NCBI GenBank assembly: GCA_039720395.1
Contig: CM077827.1
Location: 9,153,991 to 9,217,990 of the forward strand
DNA: 64,000 nucleotides
Reading direction: 5' to 3'
DNA from: Liquidambar formosana
Lineage: Eukaryota > Streptophyta > Magnoliopsida > Saxifragales > Altingiaceae
In this document: positions 26,979 through 38,543 of the stretch, piece after piece
Position numbering within the stretch: position 1 is the first letter of the stretch
Layout: each line of letters starts with the position of its first letter
Notes under the pieces: generated by a model
Database searches by the model: none
The model's input: only the letters and a program-made list of their open reading frames with translations
What the model was told of the DNA's origin: nothing
Program-made: the position numbers and the translations under genes

Positions 26979-27064
<86 letters not shown>
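23756..27064. other. AT-rich stretch with a possible large element
   Basis: No gene was recognised. In-frame sequence at about 24738-24870 reads LLRIDHWSQSQPSC and ends at TAA, possibly a gene relic. An element may start at about 24948 (actagttggtgcacatgtgcg) and end near 26985, because 26930-26985 resembles the ends at 19262-19330 and 50495-50560. Imperfect tandem repeats of ttaaggtatgtgtttta lie at about 26670-26880, and a long (TA)n run at 26977-27046. Confidence 0.4.
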
Positions 27065-28021
27065 ATTATATTTGGGAGAGGATCCATGGACTCATAAAAA
27101 GCACTTAATTTTTTACACAACTTATTAGCCATCAGATCTTAAAAGATCCAAAGGTCTTAAACAATGTTGATGTGGTTAGTTTTTTTAACCTGAGCTGATG
27201 TGGCAGTGATATATATCATTAATTTTAAAAAAAATGAAGTACTAATAAGTTGCACAATCCCCAGATCTACGTTCCCTCTTCCCTCTTCCCTCTTACCAAT
27301 CCATCTTCTCTCTCACCAAACCCTAGGTTGGGAGATGGCGGGCTGACAGCAAGATACCGACAACGATAATTTAACGAGGGTGCAACAGGACACTATAGAG
27401 ACGATGAGTACTGTTTGAATCCTCCTGTTAGTTTTATATCTCAAATCCTTTGAAGAAAAAGATGAATCTCTAATGGCGGGTTCACGGGTGAGACGATGAC
27501 ACTAGGACAGGGGGCGGAATTCTAGCAACTCTTAGGAACTTAATTCCTTTCTTTCTCTACTTTATTTTCCTTTTTCCTCACCAAATGGTTGAATCAAGAG
27601 GTTCCCTTTTGGTTTCAACCTCTGGGTTGATTGTTTAGTTTTTTATAGATAAAAGAGGTCTCTCTCTCTTTTTTTTTTTTTCGGTGCTTCCTACCATATC
27701 GTGTGTAAATTGTGACCTGATTTGGTTATGAATAAAAATGGACACCAGTTGGTCTAAATTTTTTTCTATGGCTTCAATAAGGAATGATTTGTTGATATTT
27801 CAGTTTACCTTTAGATTGAAATGCTGTGACCTTCGAAACTGACAGTAAATAATGTAAATTGGTCCACAAATGATTTTAGAAAAGGTGTATATTATATTTT
27901 AGTCCAGATTCAAATGCAAATGATTGAATTTGAAGTTATATTTTATATTTTTTGACCTTCGGCATAGTAATGGAAGCATGCCTCATGGAGCATACTCATG
28001 GACGGTGGCAGTCTAGGCAAT

Positions 28022-28402
28022 TTAGGCTTTCCTTTCAGCATCATCAACTAGCCGTTGCACCTCTTCTCTTGTTTTTTCCAAATTCCGAGTCCTGAAATTT
28101 CCAATGTTGCTTTTGTTAAAAAACAGATGCCCAAGCTGACGCCTGATTGGAGCGGCCACGTACTCTCCGATTTTCTCCTCCAGAGTCTCTCTTCTTTTCT
28201 CGACAATGTAAAGGACTGCAAAGGAAAGCAGATAACCAAGTAGACACCCGATTGGAGGGTCGAGGTAGTCTCCAATTGGAAGGGCCACATACTCTTGGAT
28301 TTTCTCCACCACGTACTCTCCCATTTTCTCCGCCAGCTGGTCTCTGATTTTCTCCGCAATGTAAAAGACAGCAATTGAAAAGAAGACAAAGGACAGAGCC
28401 AT
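28022..28402 (-). pseudogene. Captured coiled-coil N-terminus of a CNL-type resistance gene
   Basis: A 126-codon open frame inside the Pack-MULE resembles the N-terminus of plant CC-NBS-LRR (CNL) immune receptors. It reads EKIGEYVAAPIRRQLGHLFF, then NKSNIGNFRTRNLEKTREEV and QRLVDDAERKA, close to the usual VAPIGRQLGYL...NIENLR...VQxSVDEAER pattern. The N-terminal part is internally duplicated: the phrase FYIAEKIRDQLAEKMGEYVV recurs as LYIVEKRRETLEEKIGEYVA. It stops before any P-loop or NB-ARC domain, so it cannot be a whole receptor. Whether it is expressed cannot be told from sequence. Confidence 0.75.
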
Positions 28403-28649
28403 TTCTTACCCCTTTTTTTTTCTTTTAGTTTTAAACAGAGAATACAAATAAAGAGAACTCAACGCAAGCCCAAAACAGACGAATAAGAGTTCTATTGGAG
28501 AGAAAAAAAATTAATGGTGAGGAAAACTGAAAGGAGTGAAAGTTTTAGGAGAAACGAAGCTAAAACATCAATAGATTGATTTGGCGAGCATAATGGAGCA
28601 AAAGAATTCAAGAGCAGATGGAAGACTCCTTGTTTGGTGCTGTTTTGCT

Positions 28650-28900
28650 TTTTAAAATCCATCCCTGCTAACGGCGTTAGCTTCAAATGGATATGGTGCA
28701 CAACTAAACCTAGAAATGCTTACCTCAGTTTGAGAAGAAATTCTAGCTATTGGAGCCTCTAAGTCTCCTACTCCCACCATTTGAGATTCTTTGAGAGAGG
28801 GAGGATTTGAGATGGTTGCCTCAAAGTCTCCCACTTCGACCATTACAAATTCTTTGAGAGAGAAAATTAAGATGGACGTATACAAATTATAAAAAATCAT
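28650..28900 (-). pseudogene. Possible upstream exon inside the Pack-MULE
   Basis: On the minus strand a frame reads KEFVMVEVGDFEATISNP and then ESQMVGVGDLEAPIARISSQ, an internal duplication, and is followed by a donor-like GTAAGCATTT at about 28721. It could be a leader exon spliced toward the NLR-like frame at 28402, or unrelated captured sequence. I do not recognise it. Confidence 0.35.
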
Positions 28901-29543
28901 CTTGTCACTGCAACCTCATCGGATTATTATCGTCGGTATCTCGCTACCGGCCCGTTGTCTCCCAACCTAGGGTTTTGTGAGAGAGAACGGTGGAGTGGGT
29001 AGAAGGAAGATAGGAAGAGGAAACATACTTGGATTTGGGGATTGAGATATTTTATGATACTTGATTTTTTTTTTTTTTTAATTGCTAATATATACCAGTG
29101 CCACATCAGCTCAAGTTAAAAAAACTAACCACATCAGCATTATTGTTTAAGACACTTGGATCTTTTAAGATCTGATGGCTAATAAGTTGTGTCAAAAATT
29201 AAGTGTTTTTTATGAGTCCATGGATCCTGTCCCATTATATTTAGAATTAATATATACATTTTTTTTATAATTAATATATACAGTTTAATTAGCACCATAT
29301 ATGATTGTCATAAATTTTCTTATTATTAATTATTCTACCAGAAAATACATATTACTCTAAATCAAATTTCCTCAGTTTTTCAACAGATCTTCTTGGTGCC
29401 AAAAATATGATCTAGGTTGTTTAACGAAAGATTATCTATATATATATAGATATATATTGGAACCAATTTTTACAACTAGTAGATTTAAGTTCCAAACCCC
29501 TAAGCTCTCCCTTTTTTTCAGCAAATTTTTTTTTTGGTTGTTT

Positions 29544-29560
29544 GGGGGGGGGGGGGGGGG
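29544..29560 (+). repeat. G17 homopolymer
   Basis: There are seventeen consecutive G residues, in a T-rich setting just upstream of a LINE fragment. Confidence 0.9.
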
Positions 29561-29608
29561 ATAAATAAAAGATTTTTTTTTTTTTAATTTTTAATTTTAT
29601 TTTATTTT

Positions 29609-30235
29609 ATGACAGCAGAGGTTTTACACGCTAGGCAGCGTCTTGTGCTGGCTTGGAAGAAAGGCTTTCGAAAGATCATTTTTGAAATTGACTCTAAAGA
29701 TGATAAGGAATCAATTGTTAATCCATGTGATGAGCTTCGCCCTCTTGGAGCCCTTATTCAAGATTGCAAGGATTTGAAGAATAGGGACTGGGATTGCAGA
29801 GTTACCCATACATTAACCCTCTATTTGGTTCATGGATTTTACTATGGAAAAAAAAGGGAAGGAAAAAAAAAATGGAGGAAAGAAAATAAAAGGAGAAGAT
29901 GAAATCATATCAAGCAAAAATTATGTCAATTATTCTTTTTCTACCAATTTACCATTGCAACCAAATAAGAAGAAGTACAATTCCTTATATTTTATTTTTT
30001 TTTCCTTGATATAATCCACGAGCCAAATAGAGCCTAAGGGAAGGGAATTTTTGCACCGATTTCCTCGCGAAGAATGGTGCGCTTGCTCAGGAAGAGTTAT
30101 GTATTTTTGAATCCCCCTGTAGGTATGCAAACCTTGCTCTTGCAAGATGCTAGAGGGGTCTCATTCCCCAGATTTGTTAGGTTGTAATTTTCTTTATTTC
30201 ATCTTTTTTTAATCAAAAAAAAATAAAATATTTCA
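29609..30235 (+). mobile_element. LINE 3' end with RNase H domain, interrupted by a MITE
   Basis: The frame reads AEVLHARQRLVLAWKKGF, then IIFEIDSKDD and LIQDCKDLKNRDWDCRV, a plant LINE-type RNase H domain. The frame resumes beyond the inserted MITE with EGNFCTDFLAKNGALAQEEL. A 3' tail with A-runs lies at about 30216-30235. Upstream LINE sequence is absent, so the copy is 5'-truncated, as is typical for LINE insertion. Confidence 0.8.
29817..30034. mobile_element. Tourist-like (PIF/Harbinger) MITE in the LINE
   Basis: This is a 218-bp insert flanked by TAA duplications (29814-29816 and 30035-30037). Its ends are inverted: CCCTCTATTTGGTTCATGG on the left and, complemented, GGCTCTATTTGGCTCGTGG on the right. 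TWA duplications and this TIR style fit Tourist elements. Removing it together with one TAA restores the RNase H frame. Confidence 0.82.
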
Positions 30236-30903
30236 ATTGAAGCATTTGGAAGAGATAATAGCCTTTTGCACGTCTTTCTGTCCTCAAAGAACTTCAATTT
30301 TAGAATATGGAATCATCTAGTTGTTTCTGGTTAGCTAGGTGTAGAGCAGCTAGCACAGTTTTTCTTTTTCTATGAACAGAAGGATTATTGCTTTAAAGGT
30401 CCTTAAAATTTTCAACCTCACCTTTTAGGTAGTTCTTAGGTAAAAAAACAACGGGGATCCCATTAAGGTGTATCATTAGGAAAAGAGTGGTCCTAAAGGG
30501 CAGTGTCTTATAAATTCTTTCTTGTTTGTAATGAGAGGAGTGGGTGCATTATGAAAGCTTGGTAGGGTATGTTTGGGGGTTGTGGTTGAGAAGCTTCATA
30601 TATATGGGATTTTGGCACAAAGATATCACATTCAATTGGGGTTTGGTTTCCCCACAAATTTCAAACAAAAACATAACCAGTACCTAGTTAAAATGTAGAT
30701 GCCTAGGGCCAATAGTACTCTATCTAAATCTTACATCTCTGTACATACAAACGTGAAAAAATCACATTTAACTGAAATTTGCTTTCCTCAACTTTTATTC
30801 ATGTCATTCCTTCCCTGCTTCTTACATTGTTGCTAATGTAGTGTTAAAATGTATGCAGTCATTAAAAAATATTTGTGTCATTCAATTTCCCCACTTAATT
30901 CCT
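30236..30903. other. Spacer downstream of the beta-galactosidase pseudogene
   Basis: Nothing recognisable lies here. On the minus strand it would be the 3' flank of the beta-galactosidase relic. Confidence 0.4.
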
Positions 30904-33745
30904 CTACACCCTGAAATTTGGCCAAGCAGTTGTAGTACCAATAGGGGCACAAACAGCTTCAGCCGATAATTTTTTCACCACATTTGGACACGGGTCTACG
31001 CCAAAGTTGCTTGTTGATATGGTCACTGAGCAGTTCTGCTGTCCTAAGCATTTCTGGAAAGATGGAAAATATATAAGAAAAATGAGGATCCAATCCAGTA
31101 TATTGAATGCCAATGTTTTAACATTTGAAAAAAAAAAAAAAAAATTATAATTTTACTTGAGCCTTCACACATTCTGAAATTTCAACCAATTTGACATCTC
31201 CTACACAAATTTTCCTTTATTTTCTTTTTCCAGATTCGGGTATTAAGTGCTTCAAAATTTTACATTGAAATGCAATTAAACACATAATGAAGTGGACCAT
31301 AGAAATAGGAAGCCGCAGTTTGAGTACATTTTCTACAACAGCATATGAGGTTGGAGCATGACAGGTTCCTTGCTGGAAGTTCCCACAAGTTCCAGACAGA
31401 GTTCCAAAACTTGCAAATTTAATGGCAGAAATGGACTGCCCAGCTGCACATGGCAGGTGAAACTCAGGCTTGTTCAACACATGATTTGCCATAGCTATCA
31501 ATAAGCCAATTTTTAGCGGTTGGGTGATACTCAGAAACTTCAGCACATAAACTGGTGAACGATCTTTTCACAAGAGAAATCTTGGATGCATCCCCACCAA
31601 TTTCCTCAAAAAGTACCAATAGATTTTGGTTGGCTTCAACCAAGACCGAGGAACATGGTACCTGGAAACCCAAAAAATTTTTAAGGACTTTAGCATGAAA
31701 ATTTTTCCATTTAGTCTTCAATTCTATCACATTAATTGAATATAAATGAGGTTTGAGAAAAATTCTTGCCATCGTTGAGTTGGTTGACCACAACCAAATT
31801 GGCACTTTGTAGGTCGAAATGTGCCAGAATAACTACACCCATTGCAATTACCATTACCATAAGAAGCCCAATATCTCTCAATGCTCTGCCCATTGATCCA
31901 TACTTGACCCTTCCCCATGCTTCCCATGTCCAAAGCCAAGGGCTCAACTCCTTTTGGTGCTTTGAAATAAGCTTGCAAGTTCAAATAGGAATTTACATAT
32001 CAAAAAAGTAAACATTAGGAGATTTGGGGACTCTAAGACTGAATCAGAAATATCACTATTCATCTTGGAATTTCCATTTTTTATACAATCTAATTTGACT
32101 TGATACATTGTCATGAGTCCTGTATTCTTCATTATCTTTCCCAAAACCCATTTTTGAACACCTTTATAACTTTCACACCAAACTTGTTATCTAAGTTTGT
32201 GGATCATGTTCAAGTTTACAACTTCAAACCATGCAACTGCAGTTTATATACTTGCAAGAGGCACAAAAATAGGCCATAATCAAACATTTTAGTGGCCATT
32301 ATAAGTCCAACATCAAAGTTGCTTTGAAACATACTGTAATGTACTAGACTCCTGTATAACACTGAGTTCCAAGGTAAGGGTAGAGTTTACTGATTTCATA
32401 CAGTATCACTCTTGAAGTGCTTTCTTACAGAAGCTGATACCGCCTTACCTTATGTGTAAATAAAAGTCCGGCCATTTAGAATGTGGAAATAAAAGTCTAT
32501 CAAATTACATTCTCAAGTACCATATTTCACCCACAATCTTTCCTTAAAAAAGGAATTTGAGATAGGTCATCAGACATCACTCAAATGCCTATTAGACAGA
32601 CCTTTAAAATTGCATATTCATTATTCCCATACCTTATACCATGTCAATGGTTGATTTTTCTGTGCAACCAAGGACCCTCGCATCCAATCAACTGATGAAA
32701 TACCATTTGGAGAAGCTAGATTCATAGCTTCACCTTTGAGCCCAACCTGTGTAATATAACACCCATAAAGCAACGACTTCCTGAATAAACAATGCATTGT
32801 TAAAATATACGGAAGATTCATTGACCTGGTATGACCGTTTTCCTTAAAGGTAAATCTCCTGTTTTCTCGAGTCCCAAAGGCCAACCCTATCATTTGAGCA
32901 CAACAGCACAAACATTTTAATAACTTTTCAGCATGTCAAATAGATTTCATTGTCTTCTTAATACTAATTAACTGTCAAATCATAATGTAGTCCTATTTTG
33001 CTCTCTCTGAGAATAAGAAATTTAACAATGTACCTGAATGATATCCATTGATAAACACAAGCATAGCATAGCCTGTTGACTGCATAGTGAGAGTGGGATC
33101 TTGGTCTCCATGCAGAAATGATTCAGATGAACTTATGTCGACCCTGGAAAAATCTTGTCGTTGGGAAAGTTAAAAGGACAATAATTTTATATTCAACATA
33201 AAAAAAATATATAAAAAAAAATTGGAGAAATAAATTTCGATTCTCTCTGACCTCGTCGTATACCAGAGATAGTCGCTTATATCTCTCGTGACGTTTAACT
33301 GCTCCAAAAGACCAACGACTGTGATCTCTGAATCTGAATCTTCATTAACTGAGACTATGTCTTCCTTGAATGTCTCCCATGGAAACAATTGTGCATTAGT
33401 GGGCAACATTTGCATCTAGGTTGTTTGAACTCCAACCTGCAACAGAGAGATGCAAAAGTTTATTGTCTCAGCATGTACTATAAATCTTTAGAACAAGGTC
33501 ACTGTCTCAACATTCAAGCCATTTCAACTTAAGCTTCATTTGTTTGAGAAGACAAACATATCAGGAAAAGTAGTGTGCATCAACGTTGTTGAATGAGGCA
33601 TATATCATTATGATGGTAACAAAAATATGTTTTTGAGAAGCAAGGCATCATAGAAATTTCTACAAAATTGGATAAATCCATAATCATAGCTTGTAGTAAT
33701 GAAAGGGCCTCCAGCAGTTCTTCCCAAGTTGGTTCCTCCATGGTA
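30904..33745 (-). pseudogene. Beta-galactosidase (GH35) pseudogene with C-terminal lectin domain
   Basis: Recognisable minus-strand exons follow the family order. At 33745 downward is the end of the catalytic domain ([20 protein letters not shown]). Then come 33252-33436 (LLEQLNVTRDISDYLWYTTR), 33034-33143, about 32860-32897 (AFGTRENRRFTF), 32633-32746 (VGLKGEAMNLASPNGISSVD), about 31780-31965 ([14 protein letters not shown]), about 31470-31690, and 30904-31053 with the galactose-binding (SUEL) lectin end (ISTSNFGVDPCPNV) and stop. All 5' catalytic exons are missing. The reading is broken by TAG at 33416-33418 where relatives have Gln, loss of sequence after SYDY, a missing block after FTF, a damaged acceptor near 31966, a GC donor, and a 1-base deletion in the exon near 31650. 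Active homologues work in the cell wall. This copy cannot make an enzyme. Confidence 0.88.
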
Positions 33746-34072
33746 CTACAGAAAATAATAAGCACACAAGCTTAGAAAAGTAAGCTTTCACACGTTGCTT
33801 TTACTATTGGAGTGATTAGGGCTGGTTCTGACACAAATTGAGGCATTAGGCGAAAACTCTAAAAAAGGCCTTCTGATATTTAATATGTTAATATAAATAA
33901 TTTTAATTTACTCTCTTTATAATTAAATAAAAAATAAGTCTACATACGGCTGTTCAAGTAGTTGGGTTGGGGAGCTTCTCTTTTACATAGAGCCTTGGGG
34001 GCCTTTGCTGCCTTACAGTTGAGCCAGCGGTAGGACTGATGTGTAAAATGAGACGAATCAGCTTTATAGCAG

Positions 34073-35778
34073 GCCTATATTTTGAAAAGCTACTTCTTGA
34101 ACAATGCTCTGCTTGATCACACTCTCCTCGCAGTAGGAGCCGCAGCCCAGGTTATCGCCCAAGCCGCAGCTATAGGTAATTCTTCTATTTTATTTTAGGG
34201 TAAAATGCAGAAAATCCCCTTCTATTTATACCCATTTTGCAGGATACCCCCTTCTAAAAAAAACTCAACAAAATGCCCCCCATATTGATTAGGGTTGGCA
34301 GATTGCCCCCTACCGTTCAATAAACGTTACAAAACTAATGAAAGAATGCACGTGATTAGCACGTGACACTAATTATTAGATTTTTATGCCAAAAATGCCC
34401 TCTTGTGTATTGATTTTTCTCTCTCTTCCTCTACCCCTTCCACCGTATTGTTGCCGGCAACCTTGCCGTCGGTAACTTGCTGTTTTTCTTCGTATGATGA
34501 TCAAGCCCCCCAAAAAAAAAAAAAAATGCAGAGAAATGAAGGATTGCTTGGATTTGCTGAACAAACACAAACCTTCCAGATCCAAGAAGAGTTGGATTTG
34601 CTGGAGTTGCTCCCGATCGATGCCGTTGCCACTGATGGATGGTGAATTCCATGGACAAAATCCACGTGTCGACGACGGTGAAGATGACGGTGTGGAACTT
34701 GGGTCTTACCGACGGCGATGGAGGCTACGGTTATGTGGGTCTATGAGAGAGAAGCCCACTGTTGCGCCGTCACCGTCTCGCAATGATGGTCAGTAGGTTG
34801 AGGGTTTCGTGGCTGAGAAGACCCATTGGAGAAGACCTGCTCCGCTGTCGCATCATCATTGTCTCACCATCGTTCTCCACCGACGAGATTATGTGCAATA
34901 ATGGTGGGTGGGTTGAGGGTTTCGTGAATGAGAAGACCCATTGGCTATGGAGCTTCAGATCTCCTTTCTTCTTCCTTGTTGTTTTGTGTTTTTTTTTTTT
35001 TGGTAAAATCAATTTGAGGTTCTTGAGCTTAAAGAAAGAAACTTTAAGAAAAAATAAAAAAATGGGGGGAGTCAGCCATGGATGCCGGAAAAGACAGTAG
35101 CCAATCGATCAACTACCCCTTACAACCTTCGTCGTCGGAAAAAATGGAGATGTGTGAGGTGAAGCTTGTCGTCAGAAAAAAATGGAGATGAGACGTTGAT
35201 TGGGGGCTTGTTGTGGGAAAAGTGGAGCTTCTCCATCGCGATCCATCGCTTGTTTGATTGGGAATGGAGGGTATGGACCCTTTCCTGGATTTGATGCTCG
35301 TTGCTGGAAAATACGGAGTTCATCTTCGTCAGTGATGAAATCATGCCAGCGGTATTGGTAAGAAGGGAGGGCTGTGGGTTATGGTTGTGATTGGTGTGCA
35401 CAGTGGATGGGGAAGGAAGGGTCGCCGGAAAATCTCCATTGCCGGCGACCTTTCTTTCTTTCTTCTTTTCTTTATGTATTTTTTTTTCTATATTTTTAAA
35501 AAACCATTTAAAAATATCAAAAACTAATATTTTAATATTTTCCGTACAAGGGTAAAATGGTCTTTCAACCTTGCCGTTAATGACGTTGCCCCCTAGAACA
35601 ATATGGGGGGCTTGTTGCATGGTTTTTTTTTTAGGGGTATCTTGCAAAATGGGTAATAATAGAAGGGTTTTTTTTTTTGCATTTTACCCTTTATTTTATT
35701 TATAGTTTCTTATTGACTTTGTCAATTGCAGGTGCCGTGGGATGTTTTGTTATTGTGACATTGGATGCTTACATTTAA
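34073..35778 (+). CDS. Unidentified gene, two 3'-terminal exons split by a MULE
   Basis: Exon 34073-34175 follows an acceptor (tttatagcag) and reads AYILKSYFLNNALLDHTLLA, then VGAAAQVIAQAAAI, ending one base into a codon before gtaatt. Exon 35732-35778 follows ttgcag and completes that Gly codon, reading AVGCFVIVTLDAYI and TAA. The tail is strongly hydrophobic and may be a membrane segment. The intron contains the complete element 34198-35689; without it and one target copy the intron would be only 55 nt, short even for a plant. I do not recognise the protein, and no upstream exon was found. It could be a relic or a chance reading. Confidence 0.4.
34198..35689. mobile_element. Non-autonomous Mutator-like element, 9-bp TSD
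   Basis: This 1492-bp element has exact duplications TTTATTTTA (34189-34197 and 35690-35698) and long inverted ends starting GGGTAAAATGCA. The arms stay alignable for roughly 130 bp (acccattttgca, gccccccatat). The interior is GC-richer, with a short internal repeat (gagggtttcgtg, then gagaagacccattgg at about 34800 and 34918) and many short open frames. No transposase motif was seen. The interior may be captured host DNA, but I cannot name its source. Confidence 0.85.
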
Positions 35779-37750
35779 AAGTTTGTACCTCCTTGAACGA
35801 CTATATAAAAGTTTGTAACTCCTTGAACAACTATATAAGCTTGTTATCCAAAATCTTGAACAACTATATAAGCTTGTTATCCAAAATCTTGTTGTTATCG
35901 GAAGGAATCACACAAGCTCTTACTTTCTTGTTTTAATTACCAAGAGAAGAATCAGAGGAGACTGATGGGGTTTTGGGGTTTTTACCCTAAATATCCTTTT
36001 AATGATCAGTAAGATAAACAACACTTCGTAGTAAAAAAAAAAAAAAAAACCAACATATTAATATAGGCTATTTATTAGGTGATCGATATGTGTTTTTGTA
36101 TTTTGAGTTTCCATTTAAACTAGATATGTACATGTGCTAATCCCTTGGGTCGCAAAATGTAGTAAAGTAAGCATTTTTTTTTATTCATAATTTGAATTAT
36201 AAAGAAACCACACGTTCATAAGATTTTGTTAGATGGAAAGCTTATAAGGATTCTTATCGGGTTTCACTTTTTTGCTTTGCTAGGATGTTTTAATTAGAAA
36301 GCGCATACTGAGTAACCATAGTAAAATGGACTCAGTGTGCACTTCCAGAATTTATTATTCATTGTTTGGCTTATCCCCTTTTAGCTAAAGAACAATATTT
36401 CTAATTCTTTGGATTGTGCAGTTGCTTACTCCCTATTGCTGTAGTTTGCCTTCTTTTCTCACCAGTTGGTTTGTGTTCTTTAATTACTCTTTCTTCTATC
36501 ATCTTTTTATTGATCTCTATTCAAATTTATTTAGTTTCGAATTGCGTTCTTACATGTCTACGCTTTTGTCTCGTCTAGGTATACTGTTATAAGGATTATT
36601 CAGCATTCAAATTTTGGCCTTCTAACGGAAGAACAATAATTTTTTTAACTTCGACTTGCATAGCTGTGTGCTCTAAGCAGCTAGAACTTGCCTTCTTTTT
36701 ACCCATTAGCTTGCTTGTTTTTCTCTTTTTTTATTTTTTATTTTTTTATATTGCTTTTCGTATCATTATCTTGTTCATAATTGCTCTTGAATTTATTCAC
36801 CTTATAATTGCTTAATGTTTGTACTTTTGTCTCATCTAGATATGTCGTCATAAGGATTAGCTTTATATTACTTTTTGCTTGATCTTATTACTGCCATTGG
36901 ATTATTATTATTATTATTATTTTTTGGTGGCTTTGGTTCCTATAAACATTTGTTATAACACTAAAGGTTATGATTTGTTATGTTCTTCTATATGTTTTTT
37001 TTTTTCGAGTAAGCTCTACTATATATATGTACATATAGGCAATGGTGCCATCAAAATGGAGATACCATTGGGTGGTTTGCAAGAGAGTTATGTCACAGTA
37101 AACTAGAGTTAAAACAAAATGGAGTTACTATTAGGTTATATACATGTTTGCAGGAAACCTACGTCAATAATTTCCGATATTTTTCCTTCGCATGGATGTT
37201 CATAAAGTTTGTGTAGAATTGAATTTGGATGTGAATGTTGATGCATTGCAGATTATAGCTTAGTTTCTTCGGACTGGTTGGTTGGATGGTGGATCCTGTT
37301 CAAATGAAGGTGATCAAATTGAAGCAATTTTGATCACTCTTTCCACTTGTATTGCAAGTGTCGATGAACATTACGCTTGAAACCCAAAATATTTTGAATG
37401 TTTCAATAGGTTTCAATATTTGTAGGAAGAAATTCATTTACTGAAATTATGTATTTTAAAAAAATAAAAGTGGAATATTTAAATTCTTGAAGCTCTCTAT
37501 CCCAATATTATATAATTGTATGAATGCTTTTGGATTTATTCTATATTTGCGTTCTAAATTAGTTTGTGTGTTTAGGGTTCATTTCTATAAAAAAAAATTC
37601 AACATTGTTTTCATTGATAAGGTTTATGTTTCTATAGGAAAGAAGAATGACTATTGAGTTTTTGATATCGAGTGAGAATATATATGCTGAGTTAGGCATG
37701 TTAACTCAAGGATTTTTTTATTTTGAGTAAGGATATATATATATATATAT
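35779..37750. other. Spacer with tandem repeats
   Basis: Short tandem repeats at about 35776-35890 repeat gttatccaaaatcttgaac and aactatata units. Diverged tandem homology of about 270 bp links 36550-36600 and 36820-36860 (tctagrtatrytgt then ataaggatta). No gene was recognised. Confidence 0.45.
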
Positions 37751-37755
37751 ATATA

Positions 37756-37922
37756 TATTTGGTTTCGCAAGGTGTCCCTAGGCTTTGCCCAGGACTAATT
37801 CTCCGAGGTACTGTCGGGTGCCGAAACGGGGACCTCTCCCAATAAAGTTTCCTGCATCCACAAGGGCTCGAACTCGAGACCCTTTGCTTAAGCGACCAGA
37901 GCCCTTTCCACTAAGGCCAACC
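37756..37922 (-). mobile_element. tRNA-derived SINE (minus strand)
   Basis: Read on the minus strand, a tRNA-like head reads TTGGCCTTAGTGGAAAGG with an A-box, then GAGTTCGAGCCC as the B-box, followed by a tRNA-unrelated body (ctttattgggagagg). A (TA)n run lies at its 3' side (37736-37757). It is not a functional tRNA. Confidence 0.7.
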
Positions 37923-38512
37923 TTCATTGGTGAGTTAGGATATATTAAGCTAGGCATGGTTTTATATTTTGCATTGACCTACTTTTATGTTTTGCAATAA
38001 GTCTCACAGCCTACTTTAAATGCCCTCAACAAAAAACTTCCCAGCATAAATCCTTAATTGGCAAATTCCATTAGGGCACGTGCATAGCACGTTTTCCTCC
38101 AAGTATTAGAAAAAGAGATGTGGTCTGCTGGGCTATAGTGACTTTTAGAGTGGATGTATCGAGGCAAACTAGTGTAGTAGGGTTTGGTAGGAGTGCTCAC
38201 AGGTCGGTTTGGATTGGATTTATAGTTCATCCACAATCCACCCACAACCTAGGGGGTGAACTAAATTCTCACCCACATCTACCCATATGATTGGGCAGTT
38301 TTAACCCACACACCATATCAGATTGACCAGTGGGTTGACGGATTTGACTTTTACTTGGGGCAAATTTTTTTTTTTTTTATTTGGATTTATTTGGCCATAC
38401 TATCTTTATCATAGCAAACTCCTCACAAAATAACAATTATTAATTTAAACAAACATAAAAATCAACACATATGAAACTCTGAAGGCAAATTGTGTTCTTT
38501 TTTTTCCCTTCC

Positions 38513-38543
<31 letters not shown>

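Larger units (their letters stand above)
27074..29233 (-). mobile_element. Pack-MULE with long TIRs and captured NLR sequence
   Basis: This 2160-bp element has exact 9-bp target duplications ATTATATTT at 27065-27073 and 29234-29242. Its terminal inverted repeats are about 300 bp long, starting GGGAGAGGATCCATGGACTC and, from the right, GGGACAGGATCCATGGACTC, with homology extending into the ccctaggttgggaga region. These are hallmarks of Mutator-like elements. No transposase is present; the interior instead holds host-like coding sequence (28022-28402 and 28650-28900). That combination defines a Pack-MULE. Near-identical arms and intact duplications suggest fairly recent insertion. Confidence 0.92.

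Noticed and set aside
34403..35100. Several 60-110 codon open frames as a captured gene
   Set aside because: They overlap on both strands inside the MULE and match no family that I know; kept only as possible captured DNA.
37840..37922. Functional tRNA gene on the minus strand
   Set aside because: Promoter boxes are present, but the acceptor and anticodon stems do not form, and SINE body sequence follows.
37785..38000. Open frame through 37785-38000 as a protein gene
   Set aside because: It crosses the tRNA-like SINE, and the A-box and B-box match explains the sequence better.
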